From contig CAJYAD010000003.1 in assembly GCA_913064775.1 (NCBI GenBank), positions 124,001 through 188,000 on the forward strand: a DNA stretch of 64,000 nucleotides, given 5' to 3'. Source of the stretch: an uncultured Albidovulum sp. (GTDB taxonomy: Bacteria > Pseudomonadota > Alphaproteobacteria > Rhodobacterales > Rhodobacteraceae). Both the position numbers and the translations under genes were made by a program. Shown piece by piece: positions 9,346-17,595 of this stretch. Positions within the stretch are counted from its first letter, which is position 1; each line of letters starts with the position of its first letter. Under the pieces are notes generated by a model. That model worked only from the letters and a program-made list of their open reading frames with translations, was not told the DNA's origin and made no database searches.

Positions 9346-10303
9346 TCTGGACGCCCTCCGCGCCCGGGTGAGCACCGAGACCCGCGTGGTGCGGGTGGTG
9401 ATCGCCGCGCATGAGGGATCGAGCCCGCGCGAGGCAGGCACGGCGATGCTGGTGTGGGAAGGCGGCACCGAGGGCACGATCGGCGGCGGCACGCTGGAAT
9501 GGCAGGCGATGGCACGGGCGCGCGCGATGCTGGCAGATGGGACCGCGCGGCAGGTCACGCGGGTGGCGCTGGGGCCCGGCATCGGCCAGTGCTGCGGCGG
9601 GGCGGTGACGCTGCTGGCCGAGCTCTACGATGCCGAGGCCGCGGCGAAGCTGGAGGGCGCGCTGATCGCCCGCCCCCTGAGCGGCGCGGGCGAGATGCCG
9701 CTGGCGGTGCGGCGGATGCTGGCCCGCGCGCGGGCGGCGGGCGAAGTGCCCCCCGCAAGGCTGGTGCAGGGCTGGATGGTGGAGCCGGTGGCCCAGCCCG
9801 CGCGGCATCTGTGGATCTGGGGGGCGGGCCATGTGGGCCGCGCGCTGGTGGCGGTGTTGGCACCGCTGCCCGGTGTTGCGCTGACTTGGGTGGATACCGA
9901 CGCCGGGCGCTTTCCGGCCGCGCTGCCCGATCGGGTCGTGCCGCTTTGGGCGGCAAATCCGGCCGATCTTGTGGCACATGCGCCGATATGCGCGGAACAT
10001 CTTGTGCTGACCTATTCCCATGCCCTCGATCTGGAGCTGTGTCATCGTATACTGGGCCATGGCCACGCCGGGCTGGGGCTGATCGGATCGGCCACCAAGG
10101 CGGCGCGGTTTCGCAACCGGTTGCGGGCGCTCGGACATGGGGATACGGCACTCGCCACGCTGGTCTGCCCGATCGGCGATCCGTCGCTGGGCAAGCACCC
10201 GCAGGCAATCGCCGTGGGCGTCGCCGCTCGACTTCTGGCGGGGGGACGGGAAACAGAGGCGCGGCAGGACGCGACAGGACGGGGACGGGAAACATGCTTC
10301 TGA
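9338..10303 (+). CDS. xdhC: XdhC accessory protein for molybdenum cofactor loading
   Basis: XdhC binds molybdenum cofactor, presents it for sulphuration and inserts it into XdhB; it is not a subunit of the final enzyme. The start is a GTG at 9338 ([18 protein letters not shown]), overlapping the xdhB stop by 8 bases. Motifs: an N-terminal segment with EGSSPREAGTAM and EGTIGGGTLEW, GPGIGQCCGG near residue 80 with the paired cysteines, and a C-terminal Rossmann-type half with WIWGAGHVGRAL near 160. At 321 residues it has normal length. The 3' end overlaps the start of the next ABC gene by 10 bases, so enzyme and transporter genes are in one transcript. Confidence 0.93.
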   Translation: MFDLDALRARVSTETRVVRVVIAAHEGSSPREAGTAMLVWEGGTEGTIGGGTLEWQAMARARAMLADGTARQVTRVALGPGIGQCCGGAVTLLAELYDAEAAAKLEGALIARPLSGAGEMPLAVRRMLARARAAGEVPPARLVQGWMVEPVAQPARHLWIWGAGHVGRALVAVLAPLPGVALTWVDTDAGRFPAALPDRVVPLWAANPADLVAHAPICAEHLVLTYSHALDLELCHRILGHGHAGLGLIGSATKAARFRNRLRALGHGDTALATLVCPIGDPSLGKHPQAIAVGVAARLLAGGRETEARQDATGRGRETCF

Positions 10304-11808
10304 CCATCGAGGGCCTGACCAAGGCCTATCCCGGTGTGGTGGCGAATGACGACGTGTCGTTCTCGGTTCGAGAGGGCGAGGTTCATGCCTTGCTGGGCGA
10401 GAATGGCGCCGGGAAATCCACGCTGGTGAAGATGATCTACGGTCTGGTGAAACCCGATGCCGGCCGCATGACCCTGCACGGCGCCCCCTATGAGCCGGCC
10501 GATCCGCGCGCCGCCCGCGCCGCCGGCGTCGCCATGGTGTTCCAGCATTTCAGCCTGTTCGAGGCGCTCGACGTGGCCGAGAACGTGGCCCTCGGCATGG
10601 AAAACCCGCCGCCCCAGCGCACCCTCGCCGCCCGCATCCGTCAGGTCAGCGAGGATTACGGCCTGCCGCTGGATCCCGCGCGGCTGGTGGGGGATCTGTC
10701 GGCGGGTGAGCGCCAGCGGGTCGAGATCATCCGCTGCCTGCTGCAAGATCCGAAGCTGCTGATCATGGATGAGCCGACCAGCGTGCTGACCCCGCTGGAG
10801 GTCGAGATCCTGTTCCAGACCCTGCGCACGCTGGCCGCCGAGGGCACCGCGATCCTGTATATCAGCCACAAGCTGGAAGAGATCCGCACGCTCTGCGACG
10901 AGGCGACAATCCTGCGCCGCGGCAAGGTGGTGGCCACCTGCCGCCCGCGCGAGAAGACCGCGCGCGAACTGGCCGAGCTGATGGTGGGCGAAACCCTAAC
11001 GCCCCCCGAACGCGCCGGCACCGGCACCGGCGAGGTCGTGCTGCAGGTCACCGGCCTGTCGGTGCCCTCGCCCAACCCTTTCGGCACCGCGCTGAAGGAG
11101 GTGGGGTTCGAGGTCCGCACCGGCGAGGTTCTTGGGATCGCGGGCGTTGCCGGCAACGGCCAGGATGAATTGCTGCTGGCGCTGTCGGGCGAGATCCGGA
11201 CCGCGCCCGGCGCGGTGGCGATCGCGGGCCAGCCCTGCGGCGCGCTGGGGCCGAATGCGCGGCGCGCGCTGGGCTTGGTCTCGGCCCCCGAGGAACGGCT
11301 GGGCCATGCCGCAGCGCCGGACATGAGCCTGACCGAAAACGCCCTGCTGACCGGGGCGGTGCGCAAGGGGCTTTTGCGGCACGGCTTCATCGACTGGGCC
11401 AAGACCCGCGCCTTCGCCGAGGAAATCGTCAAGGCTTTCGACGTGCGCACCCCCGGCGTGGGGGTTCCGGCGCGGGCGCTGTCAGGCGGCAATTTGCAGA
11501 AATTCGTCATCGGACGCGAGATATTGCAGGATCCGGCGGTGATTATTGTCAATCAACCAACATGGGGCGTCGATGCGGCGGCGGCGGCGGCGATCCGCCA
11601 GACGCTGATCGATCTGGCCGCCAAGGGCGCCGCCGTGGTGGTGATCAGCCAGGATCTGGACGAATTGCTTGAGGTCGCCGACCGCTTCGCCGCCCTGAAC
11701 GAGGGCCGGCTGAGCGCGGCGCGCCCGGTCGCAGGCCTGACGGTAGAGGAGATCGGCCTGATGATGGGCGGCGCCCACGGAATGGAGGTGGCCCATGCTG
11801 AGGCTTGA
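10294..11808 (+). CDS. ABC transporter ATPase, double domain, YufO/NupO type
   Basis: ATP-hydrolysing subunit of a purine/nucleoside importer of the BMP (YufOPQ/NupOPQ) family. A 504-residue tandem ATPase starting with the ATG at 10294. First domain: Walker A GENGAGKST at about 36-44, signature LSAGERQRVE near 136, Walker B LLIMDEPTSVL. Second domain: degenerate Walker A region GVAGNGQDELL, signature LSGGNLQKF near 396, and IIVNQPTWGVD where a Walker B acidic residue would be expected; such decay of the second half is usual in this family and in sugar ABC ATPases. Overlaps both neighbours (xdhC by 10 and the next permease by 14 bases). Sharing an operon with xdhABC points to hypoxanthine, xanthine or nucleosides as cargo. 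Confidence 0.9.
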   Translation: MLLTIEGLTKAYPGVVANDDVSFSVREGEVHALLGENGAGKSTLVKMIYGLVKPDAGRMTLHGAPYEPADPRAARAAGVAMVFQHFSLFEALDVAENVALGMENPPPQRTLAARIRQVSEDYGLPLDPARLVGDLSAGERQRVEIIRCLLQDPKLLIMDEPTSVLTPLEVEILFQTLRTLAAEGTAILYISHKLEEIRTLCDEATILRRGKVVATCRPREKTARELAELMVGETLTPPERAGTGTGEVVLQVTGLSVPSPNPFGTALKEVGFEVRTGEVLGIAGVAGNGQDELLLALSGEIRTAPGAVAIAGQPCGALGPNARRALGLVSAPEERLGHAAAPDMSLTENALLTGAVRKGLLRHGFIDWAKTRAFAEEIVKAFDVRTPGVGVPARALSGGNLQKFVIGREILQDPAVIIVNQPTWGVDAAAAAAIRQTLIDLAAKGAAVVVISQDLDELLEVADRFAALNEGRLSAARPVAGLTVEEIGLMMGGAHGMEVAHAEA

Positions 11809-12874
11809 GAAACGCGCAGCGCCGTCGCGCTTTTGGACCGTGGTGACGCCGATCCTCGCGGTGGTGGCGACGATGCTGGCGGGGGGCTTGCTGTTCGCGC
11901 TGCTCGGCAAGCCGCCGTTCGAGGCGATCCGGGTGATCTTCTGGGAGCCGCTGTTTGGCGCCAACACCGCCTACACGCTGCCGCAGCTTCTGGTGAAGGC
12001 GGGGCCGCTGATCCTGATCGCGGTGGGGCTGTCGCTGGGCTTTCGCGCCGGGATCTGGAACATCGGCGCCGAGGGGCAATACATCATCGGCGCGATCTGC
12101 GGCGCGGCGGTGGCGCTGGCGTTCTATCCGGCCGCGCATTGGTACATCTTCCCGCTGATGGTGATCGCGGGGGGGCTGGGCGGCTGGGCCTGGGCGATGA
12201 TCCCGGCGATCCTGAAGAACCGCTTTGGCACCAACGAGATCCTGGTGTCCCTGATGCTGGTCTATGTGGCCGAGAACATCCTGTCCTGGGTCAGCTTCGG
12301 GCCGCTGCGCAACCCGCAGGGCTATGGCTTTCCGGGCAGCCGCAACCTGCAGAACTACCCCTCGGCCCATAATGCCGACCTGATCCCCAACAGCGGGCTG
12401 CATTGGGGCGTGGTCACGGCCTTCCTTGCGGTGATCGCGGCCTATGTGCTGCTGAACCGGCACCGGCTGGGCTATCAGATCCGGGTGGCCGGACAGGCGC
12501 CGCGCGCGGCACGCTTCGCCGGCGTCTCGCCGCAAAGGCTGGTGTCGTTCTGCCTGGGCACCTCGGGCGCGCTGGCCGGGCTAGCGGGGCTGTTCGAGGT
12601 GGCCGGGCCCAGCGGCCAGCTGAGCCCGGATTTCAACACCGGCTACGGCTTTACCGCGATCATCGTGGCCTTTCTGGGCCGGCTGCATCCGGTCGGCATC
12701 CTGCTGGCGGGCTTCCTGATGGCGCTGACCTATATCGGCGGCGAGATGGCGCAGCTGTCGCTGAACCTGCCCTCGGCCGCGATCCAGGCGTTCCAGGGGA
12801 TGCTGCTGTTCTTCCTGCTGGCCTTCGACGTGCTGTCGAACTACCGCATCCGCGCCAAGGAGAATGCGAAATGA
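11795..12874 (+). CDS. ABC transporter permease, YufP/NupP type
   Basis: First of two unlike membrane subunits of the BMP-family purine or nucleoside importer. It has 359 residues and about nine to ten hydrophobic segments. Family signatures: KAGPLILIAVGLSLGFRAGIWNIGAEGQYIIGA near residue 70-100 and FLGRLHPVGILLAGFLMA near the C-terminus, typical of the branched-chain-amino-acid-like permease fold (BPD_transp_2). The start ATG at 11795 lies inside the end of the ATPase gene. The stop overlaps the next permease gene as ATGA. Confidence 0.9.
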   Translation: MLRLEKRAAPSRFWTVVTPILAVVATMLAGGLLFALLGKPPFEAIRVIFWEPLFGANTAYTLPQLLVKAGPLILIAVGLSLGFRAGIWNIGAEGQYIIGAICGAAVALAFYPAAHWYIFPLMVIAGGLGGWAWAMIPAILKNRFGTNEILVSLMLVYVAENILSWVSFGPLRNPQGYGFPGSRNLQNYPSAHNADLIPNSGLHWGVVTAFLAVIAAYVLLNRHRLGYQIRVAGQAPRAARFAGVSPQRLVSFCLGTSGALAGLAGLFEVAGPSGQLSPDFNTGYGFTAIIVAFLGRLHPVGILLAGFLMALTYIGGEMAQLSLNLPSAAIQAFQGMLLFFLLAFDVLSNYRIRAKENAK

Positions 12875-13803
12875 CCATCGGTGGCATCGACCTTGTCGTC
12901 CTGATCGCCTCGCTCATGGTGGCCTCGACCCCGATCCTGCTGGCCGCGATCGGAGAGCTGATCGCCGAGAAATCGGGCGTGCTGAACCTTGGCGTCGAGG
13001 GGATGATGATCATGGGCGCGATCTGCGGCTTCGTCGCCGCCGTGCATAGCGGCAGCCCGGTGGTGGGCTTCTTCGGCGGCGCGCTGGGCGGCACGGCGAT
13101 GGCACTGCTGTTCGCCTTCCTCACCCAGATCCTGTTGTCGAACCAGGTGGCCACGGGCCTTGCGTTGACGCTTTTCGGTCTCGGCCTCTCGGCGCTGATC
13201 GGGCAGGGCTACAACGGCGTGCGCCCGCCGCAGACCGACAATCTGAACTTCGGGCCGCTCACGCAGATCCCGGTGCTGGGGCCGATCCTGTTTCAGCACG
13301 ACTGGGTGGTCTATCTGTCGCTGGCGCTGGTCGCGGGCACCTGGGCGGTGCTGCGCTACAGCCGCGTCGGCCTGATCCTGCGCGCGGTGGGCGAGAACCA
13401 CGACGCGGCCCATGCGCTGGGCTACCGGGTGCGCACGGTGCGCACGCTGGCGCTGATGTTCGGCGGCGCCTGCGCGGGGATGGGCGGGGCCTACATCAGC
13501 TTGGTGCGGGTGCCGCAATGGTCCGACGGCATGACGGCGGGCGCGGGCTGGATCGCGCTGGCGATCGTGGTCTTTGCCTCGTGGCGGCCCTGGCGCGTGC
13601 TGCTGGGCGCCTATATTTTCGGCGGCGTGACGGTGCTGCAACTGCGCCTTCAAGCCGCTGGCATCGCGATTCCGGTGCAGATATTGTCGATGGCACCGTA
13701 TCTGATAACGATACTTGTACTGGTCATCATGTCGGCCAGGCGGGGCCGCGCCGCAATCGGCGCCCCCGCCTCGCTGGGCCGCATTTTCCACGCCTCGAGC
13801 TGA
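12871..13803 (+). CDS. ABC transporter permease, YufQ/NupQ type
   Basis: Second membrane subunit of the same importer, 310 residues, starting at the ATG at 12871 which overlaps the previous stop. Signature AAIGELIAEKSGVLNLGVEGMMIMGA near residues 25-50 matches YufQ-type permeases; about eight membrane segments follow. The last residues (GAPASLGRIFHASS) are polar and probably cytoplasmic. The two permeases would form a heterodimer around which the double ATPase works as one chain. Confidence 0.9.
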   Translation: MTIGGIDLVVLIASLMVASTPILLAAIGELIAEKSGVLNLGVEGMMIMGAICGFVAAVHSGSPVVGFFGGALGGTAMALLFAFLTQILLSNQVATGLALTLFGLGLSALIGQGYNGVRPPQTDNLNFGPLTQIPVLGPILFQHDWVVYLSLALVAGTWAVLRYSRVGLILRAVGENHDAAHALGYRVRTVRTLALMFGGACAGMGGAYISLVRVPQWSDGMTAGAGWIALAIVVFASWRPWRVLLGAYIFGGVTVLQLRLQAAGIAIPVQILSMAPYLITILVLVIMSARRGRAAIGAPASLGRIFHASS

Positions 13804-13850
13804 GGCCAATACTCCGGGCGCGCGCCGCGCCCGCCACTGGGGAGACGATC

Positions 13851-14939
13851 ATGAAACGCAGAACTTTCCTTGCCAATTCCGCCGTCGCGGGCACCGCGCT
13901 GGCAACCGGCCTGGCCGGCCGCGCGATGGCCGCCAGCGATCCGCTGAAGGTCGGGTTCATCTATGTCGGCGTGCCCGGCGATGGCGGCTGGACCTATCAG
14001 CACAACCTCGCCAAGCAAGCGGTCGAGAAGCACTACGGCGACAAGGTCAAGACCAGCGTCATCGAGAACGTCCCCGAGGGCGCCGATGCCGAGCGCGCGC
14101 TGACCCAGCTGGCGCTGGCCGGCAACAAGCTGATCTTCGCCACCTCCTTCGGCTTCATGGATCCGACGATCAACGTCGCCAAGAAATTCCCGAAGGTGAA
14201 TTTCGAGATGTGCACCGGCTACAAGAGCGCGCCGAACGTCTCGAACTACTCGGGTCGCTTCTATGAGGGGCGCGCGGTTTGCGGTGCCATCGCCGGGCAG
14301 ATGACCAAGTCGAACAAGATCGGCTACATCGCCTCCTTCCCGATCCCCGAAGTGATCCGGGGCATCAACGCGGCCTATATCAACGCCAAGCGCGTGAACC
14401 CCGACGCCGAGATCAAGGTGGTCTGGGTCTACACCTGGTTCGACCCGGCGAAAGAGGCCGACGCGGCCCAGGCGCTGATCAACGAGGGCGTCGACGTGCT
14501 GATGCAGCACACCGATTCCACCGCCGCGATGGCGGTGGCCAAGAAGGCCGGCATCGTCGCCTTCGGCCAGGATTCGGACATGTCGGCCTTTGCGCCGACG
14601 CCGCGCATCTCGGCGCTGATCGACAACTGGACGCCCTATTACATCAAGCGCGTGGGCGACATGATGAACGGCAGCTGGAAGGCCGAGAACGTCTGGTACG
14701 GGCTGAAGGAAGGCATGGTCCAGGTCGGCGAGATCACCGACGCCGTGCCGGCCAAGGTGAAGGCCCATGCGCTCGACCTTGAAGCGAAGATCAAGGCTGG
14801 CACCTACCACACGTTTGAGGGGCCGCTGAACAAGCAAGACGGCAGCGTCTGGCTGAAGAAGGGCGAGGTCGCGGACGATGGCGCGCTGGCCGGGCTGAAC
14901 TTCTACGTCGAGGGCATCCAGGGCAAGATCCCCAGCTAG
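13851..14939 (+). CDS. BMP-family periplasmic purine/nucleoside-binding protein, Tat signal
   Basis: Substrate-binding protein of the importer encoded just upstream. 362 residues from the ATG at 13851, with a GGGGAG ribosome binding site. The signal peptide has a twin-arginine motif (KRRTFLANS), a hydrophobic stretch and the cleavage-like end AMAAS, so export through Tat is likely. The mature part starts PLKVGFIYVGVPGDGGWTYQH, a signature of BMP proteins (the PnrA/BmpA group binds purine nucleosides). IAYIASFPIPEVIRGINA-like features and the length also fit. It is the last gene of the xdh operon; a terminator follows at 15010. The exact ligand cannot be read from the sequence. Confidence 0.9.
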   Translation: MKRRTFLANSAVAGTALATGLAGRAMAASDPLKVGFIYVGVPGDGGWTYQHNLAKQAVEKHYGDKVKTSVIENVPEGADAERALTQLALAGNKLIFATSFGFMDPTINVAKKFPKVNFEMCTGYKSAPNVSNYSGRFYEGRAVCGAIAGQMTKSNKIGYIASFPIPEVIRGINAAYINAKRVNPDAEIKVVWVYTWFDPAKEADAAQALINEGVDVLMQHTDSTAAMAVAKKAGIVAFGQDSDMSAFAPTPRISALIDNWTPYYIKRVGDMMNGSWKAENVWYGLKEGMVQVGEITDAVPAKVKAHALDLEAKIKAGTYHTFEGPLNKQDGSVWLKKGEVADDGALAGLNFYVEGIQGKIPS

Positions 14940-15009
14940 GCCCTGGCTCCCCCTGGCTCACCCTCGCGGCCCCCGGATCGGTGGGCCCCGGATCGGCGAG
15001 CGCAAGATT

Positions 15010-15045
15010 GCGGCGGGATGCTTCGGTGCCCCGCCGCTTCTTTTT
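15010..15045 (+). terminator. Rho-independent terminator after the purine operon
   Basis: Stem GCGGCGGG (15010-15017) pairs with CCCGCCGC (15030-15037) around a 12-base loop and is followed at once by TTCTTTTT. It lies 70 bases past the stop of the binding-protein gene and in the right orientation to end the xdh transporter transcript. Confidence 0.8.
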
Positions 15046-15160
15046 GGGCGCTGCGGGGCCTCCGGTCGTGGCCGGCCTCTCGGGCTATCGCGAATGGGCG
15101 GTCTCTGCGCGCTGACGGGGGCTTCGCGGGCTGGAAGTGGCGGGCCAAGGGGCCCGGCGA

Positions 15161-15799
15161 TCAACCGGCCAGATAGCGCAGCACTTCCTCGGTCAGTGCC
15201 CGGATTTCGGCCTTGGCGGCCGGGTTCCCGGCCTCGGCCACCCCCTGCCCGCACCCAAGCGTCTCGGCATAGACAACCCGGTTGGCCAGCCGCGATTCGG
15301 CCAGGATCGCATCCAGCGCACCGGTCGCCTCGGCCACCTCATCGGCCAGCCGCGTCCCCGCCCGGCCCCGGTTCAGCACCACGATGGCCGTGCGCCCCTC
15401 GCGCCGGGCCAGATCCAGCACGCCTTCCGTCGCCCAAAGATCAACATGGCTCGACGCGACCGGCACCAGCACCAGATCGGCGACCCGCAGCGCGGGGCGC
15501 AGATCGGCATCCACCTTGGGCGGCGTGTCGACCAGCACGAAATCGTTGTCACGGCAGAGCTTGTCGCATTCATAGCTGACACCCCAGGCCGACGCGGTGG
15601 AGAAATCGAGCCCCGGCCCCGCATCGCCCATGCGCTCGACCCGGGCCATGAACCAGCGCCCCAGACTGCCTTGCGGGTCGATGTCGAGCAGCGCCACCCG
15701 ATGCCCCGCCCGCGCCAGCGCCACGGCCAGATTGGCCGCCAGCGTGGTCTTGCCCGAACCACCCTTTTGCTGCGCCACTGTGATGATCTTGCCGGCCAT
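15161..15799 (-). CDS. orphan ParA/MinD-type ATPase
   Basis: A 212-residue deviant Walker ATPase of the ParA family. The start is the ATG at 15799 (MAGKIITVAQQKGGSGKTT), chosen because GGAGG stands ten bases upstream on the minus strand. Deviant Walker A KGGSGKTT with signature Lys12 and P-loop Lys17; Walker A' LLDIDPQGSLG; Walker B FVLVDTPP. It lacks an N-terminal DNA-binding domain, as in small chromosomal ParA proteins that position cargo. There is no parB or partner gene next to it, so the cargo is unknown. The gene stands alone between two terminators. Confidence 0.85.
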   Translation of the reverse strand: MAGKIITVAQQKGGSGKTTLAANLAVALARAGHRVALLDIDPQGSLGRWFMARVERMGDAGPGLDFSTASAWGVSYECDKLCRDNDFVLVDTPPKVDADLRPALRVADLVLVPVASSHVDLWATEGVLDLARREGRTAIVVLNRGRAGTRLADEVAEATGALDAILAESRLANRVVYAETLGCGQGVAEAGNPAAKAEIRALTEEVLRYLAG

Positions 15800-15969
15800 G
15801 CCGTGGACCTCCAAGCGATTTGCTGCGATGCAGCATTGCACTTTTGCGGCAGCGGCGGAAGGGGCGGCCTTTCAACGCGGGGAATGCGTCGGGATTGCGC
15901 CCTGCGCAAGGGGGAAAAGCTGGCATTGCAGGCGAAACGGCGGCGCGCGCACCCCGGCCGTACGGCATG

Positions 15970-15996
15970 AAAAAGGGCGCGCCATACGGCGCGCCC
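15970..15996 (-). terminator. Rho-independent terminator after hsp20
   Basis: On the minus strand a perfect stem GGGCGCGCC with loop GTAT and GGCGCGCCC is followed by TTTTT. It lies about 25 bases past the stop of the hsp20 gene (16022) and separates it from the ParA gene. Confidence 0.88.
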
Positions 15997-16021
15997 CGGT
16001 CAGCATCCTACCGTGCGGCGC

Positions 16022-16495
16022 TCAGGCGTCGACCGGCTGTTTCGCCTCGACCGCCTTGGCCTCGATGTCCGCGCTGCGGGCGATCTCGACCCGGCGGGGC
16101 TTCAGCGCCTCGGGCGTTTCGCGCACCAGATCGATGTGCAGCATGCCGTCGGCATGGGCCGCGCCGGTCACCTTGACATGATCGGCCAAGGCAAAGCGGC
16201 GCTCAAACGCGCGGGTGGCGATGCCGCGGTGAAGATAGGTCTTCTCGTCGGCCTCCACGGCCTTGCGGGCGGTGACGACAAGTGTGCTTTCCTTCACTTC
16301 AACCCCCAGCTCGTCCGCGGCGAAACCGGCGACGGCGATCGAGATGCGGTAGGCATTCTCGTCGATCTTCTCGATGTTGTAGGGGGGATAGGTGGCGTGA
16401 CCGACATCATTGGTCAGGGCACGGTCCATCAGGTCGGCAAAACGGTCGAAGCCGACGGTGGCACGGTAGAGGGGGGCAAGATCGAAAGTACGCAT
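16022..16495 (-). CDS. small heat-shock protein, Hsp20/IbpA type
   Basis: ATP-independent holdase chaperone of the alpha-crystallin family, 157 residues. Two in-frame ATGs are possible (16501 and 16495). The AGGAGG box abuts the first one, leaving no spacing, and stands six bases before the second, so 16495 is the likely start (MRTFDLAPLYRATVGFDRFA). The N-terminal FDLAPLYRATVGFDRF segment is the class A (IbpA-like) signature. The crystallin domain runs from YNIEKIDENAYRISIAVAGF to the VVTARKA and HRGIATRAFERRFALAD strands. The C-terminal I-x-I motif is not clear. A heat-shock promoter and a ROSE-like element lie upstream and a terminator downstream, so this is a single-gene unit. Confidence 0.94.
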   Translation of the reverse strand: MRTFDLAPLYRATVGFDRFADLMDRALTNDVGHATYPPYNIEKIDENAYRISIAVAGFAADELGVEVKESTLVVTARKAVEADEKTYLHRGIATRAFERRFALADHVKVTGAAHADGMLHIDLVRETPEALKPRRVEIARSADIEAKAVEAKQPVDA

Positions 16496-16501
16496 TTTCA
16501 T

Positions 16502-16516
16502 CCTCCTATGAGCGAT
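16502..16516 (-). promoter_or_regulatory. ROSE-like RNA thermosensor at the hsp20 ribosome binding site
   Basis: On the minus strand the sequence before the start reads TCGCTCATAGGAGG. In ROSE thermometers a U(U/C)GCU motif just upstream pairs imperfectly with the AGGA of the Shine-Dalgarno box and blocks it at low temperature. Here UCGCU (16515-16511) stands three bases from AGGAGG (16507-16502). An upstream leader of about 60 bases has further short stems such as CCCCGCGCGGGG. Confidence 0.5.
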
Positions 16517-16584
16517 GTGTGATGCCTTCCCCGCGCGGGGACAGGCGAAGACGCCGGGCCCGTCTTGGCACCCGGATAGCGCTT

Positions 16585-16613
16585 AGGTAGGGATGGAAAA
16601 GCCGCCTTTCAAG
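16585..16613 (-). promoter_or_regulatory. heat-shock (RpoH-type) promoter of hsp20
   Basis: On the minus strand CTTGAAA (the CTTG at 16613-16610) is followed after 18 bases by CCTACCT (16591-16585). This fits the alphaproteobacterial RpoH pattern CTTG-N17/18-CYTATNT with one mismatch in the -10 element. It would give a leader of roughly 80 bases ending in the ROSE-like site. Confidence 0.6.
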
Positions 16614-16643
16614 AGGGCGCGCTGGCACCTCAAGCGGTTGAAA

Positions 16644-17477
16644 TCATGGGCGGACGAACTTCGCCCCGCCGGCCCGCACCGCGCCGGACCCCAGGCCGAT
16701 CACCCGCACCGTTCCGGTCTGCGGCGGGCGCAGGAACCGGCTGCCTTCGCTTTGCTGAAGCTCCGCCTTCAGCCTTTGTAACGGCCCGTCCAGCACGATG
16801 CCCAGCGACACTTTCCTGCCGTGCATCACCGCCTTGGCAGAGATGACCGACACGATCACGGGTTTGCCGTTCTCCATCTCGAAGACCGGCGCGCCGGACG
16901 ATCCGAAATCGACATCGCAGCTCATCACCACCACCGAATCCTCGCTCCCCAGCACATGGCAGACCTTCTGATAGGAAAGCGTGTGCGCGCGCCCCTGCGC
17001 ATAAGAGACCACCCCCACGCTTGCCCCGCTCTTCGGCGGCGCGCCGGTCGGGAAGGGCTGGATCGAGGGCAGTCGGATCGGGCTTTGCAGTTCCAGCAAA
17101 GCCAGGTCGTAATTCACATCGGCGACCGACTTGCGCCGCGAATAGACGTAATCTGGGTGAACGACGGCGCGGCGCACGGCGCGCTCGGCATCGGCGACGC
17201 CGTCGCGCAGCCCCGCCAGAAACAGCAGCGCCGACGGATCGACCCGCTTGCCGGTCTCGGGGTCGAACAGGCAATGCGCGGCAGTCAGCACCAGCGTCGG
17301 CGAAATCAGCGAGGCGGTGCAAAAGCCATGCCCGCCGATCTCCAGCTGCCCGACCCCGTTCCAGCCCTGCGCCTCATAGCCGGTCGCCAGCTTCTCAAGG
17401 CCCGCGTCCGGCGCAGCCGCCGCCGCCAGCGGCAAGACAAGCAGAAGAGGCAAGAGCAACAATCGCAAAAGGTGCAT
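16644..17477 (-). CDS. secreted trypsin-like serine protease
   Basis: A 277-residue chymotrypsin-fold protease with a classical Sec signal peptide (MHLLRLLLLPLLLVLPLAAAAA). The ATG at 17477 is preferred; a TTG five codons upstream is possible. Catalytic triad: His68 in TLVLTAAHC, Asp124 in NYDLALL and Ser194 in DFGSSGAP, where GSSG replaces the more common GDSG. Two cysteines flank the active site (Cys53, Cys69), and Cys173 and Cys187 could form another pair. It resembles the bacterial V8-like/trypsin-like peptidase group without a PDZ domain, so it is not a DegP protein. It lies downstream of glcF on the same strand with a repeat in between. Substrate unknown. Confidence 0.87.
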   Translation of the reverse strand: MHLLRLLLLPLLLVLPLAAAAAPDAGLEKLATGYEAQGWNGVGQLEIGGHGFCTASLISPTLVLTAAHCLFDPETGKRVDPSALLFLAGLRDGVADAERAVRRAVVHPDYVYSRRKSVADVNYDLALLELQSPIRLPSIQPFPTGAPPKSGASVGVVSYAQGRAHTLSYQKVCHVLGSEDSVVVMSCDVDFGSSGAPVFEMENGKPVIVSVISAKAVMHGRKVSLGIVLDGPLQRLKAELQQSEGSRFLRPPQTGTVRVIGLGSGAVRAGGAKFVRP

Positions 17478-17555
17478 CGGCAGGGTCCGCAAGATCCAGA
17501 TCGCACCGGTCTAGCCCGGGCCTTGGGCCAAACTATGGCACCGCCCGGGCCTTCC

Positions 17556-17595
17556 CTTTCATTGTTCCGACAAATACGCCGCCGCCGCCCGCCGC
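17556..17595 (-). repeat. dispersed repeat copy between glcF and the protease gene
   Basis: Read on the minus strand: the glcF stop, a GC-rich run GGCGGCGGGCGGCGGC, then GGCGTATTT, TGTC and GGAACAATGAAAG. It begins one base past the glcF stop and points in the direction of transcription. The hairpin of other copies is replaced by a GGC-rich run. Confidence 0.75.
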
